Shown here: positions 1 to 5,640 of the stretch, one piece after another | Layout of the letters: each line of letters starts with the position of its first letter | Numbering within the stretch: the stretch's first letter is position 1 | Assembly: GCA_900320925.1 (NCBI GenBank) | Contig: ONUD01000024.1 | Location: 1-8,528, forward strand | DNA length: 8,528 nt | Source of the DNA: an uncultured Eubacteriales bacterium | GTDB taxonomy: Bacteria; Bacillota; Clostridia; Oscillospirales; Acutalibacteraceae | Reading direction: 5' to 3' | The notes under the pieces: generated by a model | Told to the model about the DNA's origin: nothing | The model's input: the letters and a program-made list of their open reading frames with translations, nothing else | The model's database searches: none | Translations under genes and position numbers: made by a program

Positions 1-1
1 C

Positions 2-565
2 TTATTTATATTTGATTTCAGCATCCGGTGAGCGTTTGGCGATGGCATCAGCCATCATTCGGATTTGATACTGCGATCTCGATGAGTAATCCATAGAACA
101 AAGTGTCAGCTTATCTCTATTATTCAGCCGTACCGTAAGCTCCTCTGTCATTGGAATGAACTTGATACCCTTTGTTTCACAGCGTATTTCTGCAATTTCC
201 TGCAAATCTACGGCAACGCCCATGCCTTTACAAAAGAGGTAACGCTCGCCTACAATCATTCTTTCACCGAGGATTTTCGTGCCATTTCTGAAATCATGGT
301 ATATTTTTCGGCTGCTGCTGTTGCGTTCCATCTCTTTCAGATGCTTTTTGACGTTAGCTCCGTACCAGAATCTCAGACTGAAAAACAGGACACCTACCAG
401 TGCCATTGAAACTGCCAGCGTTATGGAGAAAAATTGATCCTTCTTGATGGCAATCGCTATAAAATAAGCGACAGGTGCAAGTAGAATAACGACAATGCCA
501 ACTATTACAACGGCTTTCGACGGAGAAGCGTATGCAACGATTTCCTGTTTTTCACTTTCCGACAT
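2..565 (-). CDS. Two-helix membrane protein with cytosolic C-terminal domain, function unknown
   Basis: I do not recognise a named family. The 187-aa product has a short polar N-terminus, two hydrophobic segments at about residues 17-39 and 46-66 joined by a short Lys/Asp turn, then a basic linker and a soluble C-terminal part of about 115 residues. That part has alternating short hydrophobic strands (GERYLFCKGMGVAVDLQEIAEI, roughly 106-127) and resembles the PH-like domains of YcxB-type membrane proteins; this fold guess is inference. The start is ambiguous: GTG at 568 directly precedes ATG at 565. I chose the ATG because AGGAGG (575-580) lies 9 nt before it, against 6 nt for the GTG. The TAA stop is at 2-4, so the gene is complete. 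Only 20 nt separate it from the aconitase stop, with no terminator, so it is probably cotranscribed with aconitase. Nothing in the protein suggests an enzyme. Confidence 0.82.
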   Translation of the reverse strand: MSESEKQEIVAYASPSKAVVIVGIVVILLAPVAYFIAIAIKKDQFFSITLAVSMALVGVLFFSLRFWYGANVKKHLKEMERNSSSRKIYHDFRNGTKILGERMIVGERYLFCKGMGVAVDLQEIAEIRCETKGIKFIPMTEELTVRLNNRDKLTLCSMDYSSRSQYQIRMMADAIAKRSPDAEIKYK

Positions 566-585
566 CACAAAAATCCTCCTGTATA

Positions 586-2520
586 TCAGCCGTTTTGTTT
601 GGTATAATCCAGCAGACCACCTGCAAGGATAATATCTCTTGTACGTCCTGAGAGTTCACACTTCACGGGGATTGCTTTACCGTTGGTATTGTTGATGACC
701 GTCAATTCTTCCTTGCCGTCTGCAATCAACTGACGGACATTCGGGATAGAAAGACTGTCGCCCTCGCTGATACTGTCATAGTCATTCTCATTGACGAACG
801 TCAGCGGCAGGATACCGGCATTGATGAGGTTGGCACGGTGGATACGGGCAAAGGATTTCACCAAGACTGCCTTAACACCCAGATACAGCGGTGCAAGAGC
901 GGCATGTTCACGGGAAGAACCCTGACCATAGTTAATGCCGCCGACAATGATGCTGCTGCCAAGCTGTTTGGCACGGGCAGGGAAGTCTTTGTCGCAGACA
1001 GTGAAACAATGCTCCGAAATAGCAGGAATGTTGGAACGCAGGGGCAGGATTTTGGCACCTGCGGGCATGATATGGTCAGTGGTGATATTGTCGCCTACCT
1101 TGAGCGAACAGGGAACATGGATATTCTCCTGCAACGGAGCCGTGGCAGGATACGGCTTGATATTCGGTCCACGCAGGACTTCAACACTGTCCATTTCCTC
1201 CACAGGGGCAGGGGCAATCACCATATTGTCATTGTAATCAAACTTTTCAGGGAGCGGTATCTCCACCGCTTCCCCGAGTGTTCTCGGGTCGGTAAAGACA
1301 CCTGTCAGAGCCGATGCAGCGGCAGTTTCAGGACTGACCAGATAGATCTGACCGTCACGTGTACCGGAACGTCCCTCAAAGTTGCGGTTGAAGGTACGCA
1401 GGGAAATGCCTTTGGAATTGGGGGACTGTCCCATGCCGATACAGGGACCGCACGCACATTCCAGAATCCTTGCACCTGCTTCGATAATATCTGCCAAAGC
1501 ACCGTTCTTTGCCAGCATATTGTAAACCTGCTTGGAACCGGGTGCAATGGCAAGGCTGACATTCGGTGCCACGGTCTTGCCTTTCAGAATCGCCGCTACC
1601 CTCATCAAATCCAGATAAGAAGAGTTGGTGCAGGAACCGATACATACCTGGTCAATGGGCTTTGCACCGATCTCTTCAATTGTCTTTACATTATCGGGGC
1701 TGTGCGGACAGGCCGCCATAGGCACTAACTCTGACAGATTGATATTGATTACTTCATCATAAACGGCATCTTCATCGGCAGACAGTTCTATCCAGTCCTC
1801 TTCACGTCCCTGTGCCGCCATGAACGTTTTGGTAATGTCATCGGAAGGGAAGATGGAGGTAGTTGCCCCCAGTTCAGCTCCCATGTTGGTAATGGTGGCT
1901 CTTTCAGGTACGGTCAGTGTTCTGACCCCCTCGCCGCCGTATTCGCTAATCTTGCCGACACCGCCCTTGACGGTCATGATACGCAGTACTTCCAAAATAA
2001 TATCTTTGGCAGATACCCAAGGCTGGAGCTTGCCGGTCAGATTGATACGCACCATCTTCGGCATGGAAATATAATACGCACCGCCGCCCATGGCAACGGC
2101 AACGTCCAAACCGCCTGCACCGATGGCAAGCATACCGATACCGCCGCCTGTGGGGGTATGGCTGTCAGAGCCGATAAGTGTTTTGCCGGGCTTGCCGAAG
2201 CGTTCCAGATGAACCTGATGGCAGATACCATTGCCGGGACGGGAGAAGTAGATACCGTGCTTTTTGGCAACGGACTGGATAAACCGATGGTCATCGGCAT
2301 TTTCAAAACCTGTTTGCAGGGTGTTGTGGTCGATGTAAGCCACGCTTTTTTCCGTCTTGACTCTCGGCACGCCAATCGCCTCAAATTCAAGATATGCCAT
2401 TGTACCTGTTGCATCCTGTGTGAGAGTCTGGTCGATTTTCAGACCGACTTCACTGCCTACTGTCATCTCACCGCTGAGCAGGTGATTTTTAATAATTTTC
2501 TGAGCAATCGTATCGCCCAT
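586..2520 (-). CDS. acn: Aconitate hydratase (Aquifex-type, monomeric, 4Fe-4S)
   Basis: Aconitase interconverts citrate and isocitrate through cis-aconitate in the cytosol, feeding 2-oxoglutarate and glutamate synthesis. The 644-aa product matches the shorter ~640-660 aa bacterial type rather than the ~900-aa AcnA. Visible landmarks are SDSHTPTGGG (Asp119 and His121, active site), CIGSCTNSS (cluster Cys297), ECACGPCIGMGQSP (cluster Cys357 and Cys360), and the swivel domain with DNITTDHIMPAG near 477-488, GSSREHAAL near 534-542 and FARIHRANLINAGILPL near 557-573. All three cluster cysteines and the catalytic Ser/Arg loop are present, so it should be active. The ATG at 2520 is preferred because a GGGGAT ribosome binding site sits 8 nt upstream; an in-frame TTG at 2541 would add seven residues. 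Homoaconitase or isopropylmalate isomerase are related alternatives, but the full-length fused swivel and sequence signatures favour aconitase. No citrate synthase or isocitrate dehydrogenase gene lies in the window. Confidence 0.96.
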   Translation of the reverse strand: MGDTIAQKIIKNHLLSGEMTVGSEVGLKIDQTLTQDATGTMAYLEFEAIGVPRVKTEKSVAYIDHNTLQTGFENADDHRFIQSVAKKHGIYFSRPGNGICHQVHLERFGKPGKTLIGSDSHTPTGGGIGMLAIGAGGLDVAVAMGGGAYYISMPKMVRINLTGKLQPWVSAKDIILEVLRIMTVKGGVGKISEYGGEGVRTLTVPERATITNMGAELGATTSIFPSDDITKTFMAAQGREEDWIELSADEDAVYDEVININLSELVPMAACPHSPDNVKTIEEIGAKPIDQVCIGSCTNSSYLDLMRVAAILKGKTVAPNVSLAIAPGSKQVYNMLAKNGALADIIEAGARILECACGPCIGMGQSPNSKGISLRTFNRNFEGRSGTRDGQIYLVSPETAAASALTGVFTDPRTLGEAVEIPLPEKFDYNDNMVIAPAPVEEMDSVEVLRGPNIKPYPATAPLQENIHVPCSLKVGDNITTDHIMPAGAKILPLRSNIPAISEHCFTVCDKDFPARAKQLGSSIIVGGINYGQGSSREHAALAPLYLGVKAVLVKSFARIHRANLINAGILPLTFVNENDYDSISEGDSLSIPNVRQLIADGKEELTVINNTNGKAIPVKCELSGRTRDIILAGGLLDYTKQNG

Positions 2521-2552
2521 ACTGTCATCCCCTTTTTTCAAATTACATTCCT

Positions 2553-2581
2553 ATTATCCTGCAAAACCCTATATTTGTCAA
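2553..2581 (-). promoter_or_regulatory. Promoter of aconitase operon
   Basis: Read on the minus strand, TTGACA (2581-2576) is followed after exactly 17 bp by GATAAT (2558-2553). This is a near-consensus housekeeping sigma-70/A promoter and predicts a leader of about 25 nt before the ATG at 2520. The 8-mer TGCAGGAT (2563-2556) overlaps the spacer and -10 and recurs in the glucokinase promoter, so it may be an operator. Confidence 0.75.
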
Positions 2582-2626
2582 TCATTTATTTCTGCTTCAC
2601 ACGGAAACCAAGTTTCTAATAAAAAA

Positions 2627-2812
2627 TTATATATCAACAGGGACGTTTGCCCGATGTTTGACATGGCAGAGGGGTCTGCGTGGCGGCAACGCAGTATCCA
2701 TTGTCATATCTTTCATCGTGAAAATGAATTTGTGCATTTTTGCAACACCTTTGAAAATTTGCTCATTGATAATTTCAAAATTGATTTCCGTGTCTGCTTC
2801 AAAAACAGTCTG
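2627..2812 (-). other. Open frame directly continuing past the amylase TGA
   Basis: After the TGA that ends the amylase (2815-2813), the same frame stays open for 61 codons to a TAA at 2629-2627. The first ~40 codons look protein-like (for example VFEADTEINFEIINEQIF). An internal ATG at 2737 has a weak AAAGGTG site about 8-10 nt upstream and would give a 36-aa peptide. I cannot tell whether this is the remnant of a longer C-terminus, a small gene or chance. It is not called as a gene. Confidence 0.25.
2639..2694. other. GC-rich hairpin-dense intergenic patch
   Basis: Within an otherwise AT-rich gap, about 55 bp are roughly 60% GC and contain several small inverted repeats. ATGT/ACAT flank TTG at about 2654-2664. 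GCAGA/TCTGC (2666-2670 and 2675-2679) close a GGGG loop. CTGCGT/ACGCAG (2676-2681 and 2689-2694) close a 7-nt loop. The last two overlap and are mutually exclusive. No T-run follows on either strand, so it is not a standard terminator. It could be a REP-like interspersed element, a 3'-end RNA structure, or part of a former coding sequence. Confidence 0.35.
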
Positions 2813-4303
2813 TCACTTGACAAACAGCTGTCCCGTGGCGGGGTCTTTGTAGACAAGCATTTCCTGCTTGGTATCCATGTGTGTTGCCTTGCCGAGCAGT
2901 TCATACTGTGGTGCTTCCTCAGCGGGGGGCAGTTCTCTGACAGGTTCGTGAATGTCAGACAGATGCTTTTGCTCCGTGACCAGCACCATCGTGCCATGTG
3001 GCGGAATGTCGATATGCACCCTGCCGCCGCTGACATCATAGGCCTTGCCGCCGTCCATGACATCATACAGCTTTTCACCGCCGTCTGTATTGAAATCCAG
3101 TCCGAAACTGCTGTCCGTCAGGTTCAGGGCAATGTATACCGTTTCCCCTTCAAACTGACGCTTGAATACCAGTTGTTCATTGCGAATCACGACATTCTGG
3201 AAACTGCCGTACTGCAAAGCCTTGTAGGTTCTCCTGACAGCCCCCAGCCTGCATACATGGCGGTACAGGGCATTATCCTGTATATCGCTCACGTTTACGC
3301 ACGGACGCAGGGGAGCATCATAATCCACATTGTTTTTTTGTCCCTTGATGCCCCATTCACTGCCGTAGTATACACTCGGCACACCCGGCATGAAATAGGC
3401 AATCGAAAAGGCATTTTTTACATTGTCAAATTCCTTGATGGTGCTTGCCACACGGTTCACATCATGGTTATCGACAAAATTGTAGGTGTAGATATTGCGG
3501 TAAATCCCGCCGTTTTCAAACTGCCGCCGCAGGGAATGGGCAATTTCAAAGTAATTGTGGTCATTATGGGAGGAATAAATCCCCTTGTAGCACTCGTAGT
3601 TGGTGCAGGAATCCAGCAGGTCAGGGTTGGCAATCCGATTGTAATCACCGTGGATGATTTCCCCCATCAGCCAGAAATCAGGGTCAAGTCCCTTGCAGAA
3701 GTGCTTGAGTTCCCTGAGAAAATCCAAGTCCATGCAGTAGGCAACGTCAAGACGCAGACCGTCGATATGGAATTGTTCTTTCCACATCTTCACTGCACCG
3801 AAGAGATGGCTTTTGACATCGGGGTGACGGAGATTCAGCTTGACAAGGTCATAATTGCCCTCCCAGCCCTCGTACCAGAAGTTGTCCCCCCACGGACTTC
3901 TGCCGCCGAAGTCAATTCTCTGGAACCACGAGCAGTAAGGAGAAGCCTGTCCTTTTTCCTGCACGTCCCTGAATGCCCAGAAGCCCCTGCCGACATGGTT
4001 GAACACACCGTCCAGCACCACACGGATACCGTTTTCATGCAGCTTTTCGCAAATTTTCGCAAAACTCTCATTGTCGCCCAGACGGTTATCAATATGGTAA
4101 TAGTCATTCGTATCATAGCCGTGCGTAGTAGACAGGAACACAGGGCCGAAATACACCGCATTGACATTCATTTCTTTGAGGTGAGGGATAAACTCCACTA
4201 CCTTGTCAAGCCTGTACTCTTTTTTGCCGTCATTCACTCTCGGAGCACCGCTGAATCCAAGCGGATAAATATGGTAAAACACCGATTCATTGACCCAATA
4301 CAT
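2813..4303 (-). CDS. GH13 alpha-amylase family enzyme, cyclomaltodextrinase-like, with DUF1653-like tail
   Basis: This is a glycoside hydrolase family 13 enzyme that should hydrolyse alpha-1,4 bonds of maltodextrins or cyclodextrins. With no signal peptide it is cytoplasmic. The (beta/alpha)8 barrel fills about residues 1-360. The conserved regions are DGVFNH (98-103), GLRLDVAYCM (182-191, nucleophile Asp186), GEIIHG (214-219, acid/base Glu215) and FVDNHD (276-281, Asp281). HGYDTNDYY (61-69) is typical of the cyclomaltodextrinase-like branch. A beta-sandwich domain follows at about 370-445. Residues 467-495 resemble the end of a DUF1653 domain (YELLGKATHMDT, then EMLVYKD and LFVK). The ATG at 4303 has AAGGA 8 nt upstream; an in-frame TTG at 4330 lies in the leader and is rejected. 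The gene has its own promoter and follows the glucokinase terminator. Exact substrate (cyclodextrin, maltodextrin or pullulan) cannot be told. The N-terminal CBM34 domain of neopullulanases is absent. Confidence 0.9.
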   Translation of the reverse strand: MYWVNESVFYHIYPLGFSGAPRVNDGKKEYRLDKVVEFIPHLKEMNVNAVYFGPVFLSTTHGYDTNDYYHIDNRLGDNESFAKICEKLHENGIRVVLDGVFNHVGRGFWAFRDVQEKGQASPYCSWFQRIDFGGRSPWGDNFWYEGWEGNYDLVKLNLRHPDVKSHLFGAVKMWKEQFHIDGLRLDVAYCMDLDFLRELKHFCKGLDPDFWLMGEIIHGDYNRIANPDLLDSCTNYECYKGIYSSHNDHNYFEIAHSLRRQFENGGIYRNIYTYNFVDNHDVNRVASTIKEFDNVKNAFSIAYFMPGVPSVYYGSEWGIKGQKNNVDYDAPLRPCVNVSDIQDNALYRHVCRLGAVRRTYKALQYGSFQNVVIRNEQLVFKRQFEGETVYIALNLTDSSFGLDFNTDGGEKLYDVMDGGKAYDVSGGRVHIDIPPHGTMVLVTEQKHLSDIHEPVRELPPAEEAPQYELLGKATHMDTKQEMLVYKDPATGQLFVK

Positions 4304-4341
4304 ACACTCTTTCCTTTCTGTTAATAGCAATCAACTCGTAT

Positions 4342-4370
4342 ATGATATCATATTTTGGTGTAAAAATCAA
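4342..4370 (-). promoter_or_regulatory. Promoter of the GH13 amylase gene, with overlapping palindrome
   Basis: On the minus strand TTGATT (4370-4365) and TATCAT (4347-4342) are separated by 17 bp, giving a leader of about 30 nt before the ATG at 4303. A perfect 14-bp palindrome, ATATGATATCATAT (4340-4353), covers the -10, a position where a bound repressor would block RNA polymerase. The operator role is inference. Confidence 0.6.
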
Positions 4371-4392
4371 GTGTTTTTTGGATAATTTCAAC

Positions 4393-4419
4393 AAAAAAGA
4401 CCTCTTTTCAGAGGTCTTT
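4393..4419 (-). terminator. Intrinsic terminator of glucokinase
   Basis: A 10-bp stem, AAAGACCTCT (4396-4405) paired with AGAGGTCTTT (4410-4419), closes a 4-nt loop that reads GAAA in the minus-strand transcript. That strand then continues into a run of six T (4398-4393, three of them inside the stem). The hairpin starts 11 nt after the glucokinase TAA. The other strand has no T-run after the hairpin, so termination is directional. Confidence 0.88.
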
Positions 4420-4430
4420 GAAAGAAGATA

Positions 4431-5384
4431 TTATCTTCCGAGGAACGCCGCACCGATAATCCCTGCATCATTGCCGAGCTGGCAAAGACAAACCTTTGTT
4501 TGTTTGGCATTGTGCTTGGTATAGCGTTCGGACTCGATGATTTTCATCAGCGGTTTCAGCAGATTATCTCCCTGTGCTGCCACGCCGCCGCCAAGGCATA
4601 GAATCTCCGGCTGGAAGATATTGATAATATTCACCAGACCGCAGCCCAGATAATCAATATATTCGTCTATAATCGCCTTGCCGACCTCACAGCCCTGCTG
4701 CATGGCATCAAAGGCCGTTTTGCCGGTAATTTTGGCAATATCGCCGTCTATCATCTGATAGAGTTTGGAGTTGCTGTTAAAGGGGTTGATAACGGCTTCT
4801 TTGGTCATGTTAATCAGACCTGTGGCGGAGGAGTAGGCTTCCCAGCAGCCTTTTCTGCCGCAGGAACACTGTCTGCCGCCGTGCTGTATCACGATATGTC
4901 CCAGTTCCGCCCCTGCATAGTTGAAGCCGCTGTAGATCATGCCGTCAATAATAATACCGCCGCCGACACCCGTACCGAGGGTAATCACCACGGCATTGTC
5001 GGCCTCCTTGGCAGCACCGATCTGAAATTCTCCATAAGCCGCCGCATTGGCGTCATTCTCCACGAGAACATCCACGCCTAACCGTTCTTTCATCATATCC
5101 ACGATATGCCAGTTGTGGTAGCCAAAGTTATTGGCAAACTCTATGACGCCCGTTGCACCGTTCACGGCACCGGGAGAACCGATTCCCACATAACCAATAT
5201 CCTCCTTGGTCAGACCGGCACTTTCCAAAGCTTTCAGAGCCACTGCTGCCATATCATCACAAAGTTCTTCTTCCGGACGAGGCACGTTGGTTCGGCAGCT
5301 TGCTTTGACGATCATATTGCCCTGCTCGTCAACCACACCGGCCACAATATTCGTACCGCCCAAGTCGATTCCCAGATAATACAT
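4431..5384 (-). CDS. glcK: ROK-family glucokinase
   Basis: Glucokinase phosphorylates glucose to glucose-6-phosphate with ATP in the cytosol. The 317-aa protein has the ROK layout. An N-terminal phosphate loop GIDLGGTN lies at residues 5-12. VENDANAAAYGE follows at 108-119 with catalytic Asp111, then ITLGTGVGGG (134-143). The ROK sugar/zinc motif GAELGHIVIQHGG (158-170) is followed by CSCGRKGCWE (173-182), giving Cys173, Cys175 and Cys180 for zinc, with Glu160, His163 and Glu182 expected to contact the sugar. The C-terminal LGGGVA adenosine-site loop is at 264-269. The ATG at 5384 has AGGAGG 8 nt upstream, and length fits bacterial ROK glucokinases. It is transcribed divergently from pgi, whose product uses glucose-6-phosphate, and precedes the amylase gene, supporting glucose as substrate. 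Fructokinase or N-acylmannosamine kinase specificity cannot be excluded from sequence alone, and the lack of a DNA-binding N-terminus rules out a ROK repressor. Confidence 0.93.
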   Translation of the reverse strand: MYYLGIDLGGTNIVAGVVDEQGNMIVKASCRTNVPRPEEELCDDMAAVALKALESAGLTKEDIGYVGIGSPGAVNGATGVIEFANNFGYHNWHIVDMMKERLGVDVLVENDANAAAYGEFQIGAAKEADNAVVITLGTGVGGGIIIDGMIYSGFNYAGAELGHIVIQHGGRQCSCGRKGCWEAYSSATGLINMTKEAVINPFNSNSKLYQMIDGDIAKITGKTAFDAMQQGCEVGKAIIDEYIDYLGCGLVNIINIFQPEILCLGGGVAAQGDNLLKPLMKIIESERYTKHNAKQTKVCLCQLGNDAGIIGAAFLGR

Positions 5385-5419
5385 TTGTCATTCCTCCTGT
5401 AAAAAATATCAGTAACCAT

Positions 5420-5448
5420 ATTATAACATCCTGCACAATTTTTTTAAA
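5420..5448 (-). promoter_or_regulatory. Extended -10 promoter of glucokinase
   Basis: The minus strand has a perfect TATAAT (5425-5420) preceded by TGT (5428-5426), an extended -10. A weak TTTAAA (5448-5443) lies 17 bp upstream. The start of transcription would be near 5413, about 29 nt before the ATG. The spacer carries TGCAGGAT (5435-5428), the same 8-mer as in the aconitase promoter. Confidence 0.72.
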
Positions 5449-5480
5449 GTAAAATATAAAATTTTTTAAAAACCGTTATT

Positions 5481-5512
5481 TTTCATAATAAAATATCTAT
5501 TTTGTTATGAAA
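5481..5512. promoter_or_regulatory. 32-bp near-perfect palindrome, candidate operator between glcK and pgi
   Basis: Left arm TTTCATAATAAAATA (5481-5495) and right arm TATTTTGTTATGAAA (5498-5512) match at 14 of 15 positions around a 2-bp centre. It lies about 33 bp upstream of the glcK -35 and about 66 bp upstream of the pgi -35. The 2-nt gap is too short for an RNA hairpin loop without opening pairs, and neither side has a terminator T-run. A dimeric regulator site is therefore the likelier reading. The regulator is unknown. Confidence 0.5.
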
Positions 5513-5577
5513 TACAATGCATAATGCACAATTTATCCTGCAAGCGGATTTCGTTTGAAATAAATTTGCGTTTTGTC

Positions 5578-5606
5578 TTGCAATGAAAGGAAAATTATTG
5601 TATGAT
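5578..5606 (+). promoter_or_regulatory. Promoter of pgi
   Basis: TTGCAA (5578-5583) and TATGAT (5601-5606) are separated by 17 bp. Transcription would start near 5613, leaving about 28 nt of leader that contains AAGGAGGA (5626-5633). Because the in-frame ATG at 5602 falls inside this -10, the promoter supports the downstream start at 5641. Confidence 0.68.
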
Positions 5607-5640
5607 AGTGGTGTATCTAAATTATAAGGAGGATGTTTGT

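Noticed and set aside
838..1728. A 296-codon plus-strand open frame inside aconitase.
   Set aside because: It is antisense to conserved aconitase domains, with no promoter or ribosome binding site.
2639..2694. A riboswitch or rho-independent terminator in the amylase-acn gap.
   Set aside because: The stems are short and mutually exclusive, and no T-run follows. The aconitase promoter lies downstream of the patch, so it would not be in the acn leader.
2627..2737. A 36-codon ORF with ATG at 2737 and a weak AAAGGTG site.
   Set aside because: The ribosome binding site is poor, there is no promoter of its own, and the second half overlaps the hairpin patch. It is kept only as part of the read-through observation.
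2813..2815. TGA recoding as an amino acid genome-wide.
   Set aside because: TGA properly terminates aconitase (588-586) and the P-loop gene (7485-7487), so standard code 11 applies.
2654..4324. A 556-codon open frame on the plus strand.
   Set aside because: It lies antisense to the amylase, whose GH13 motifs are unmistakable. It has no ribosome binding site, and its translation lacks recognisable motifs.
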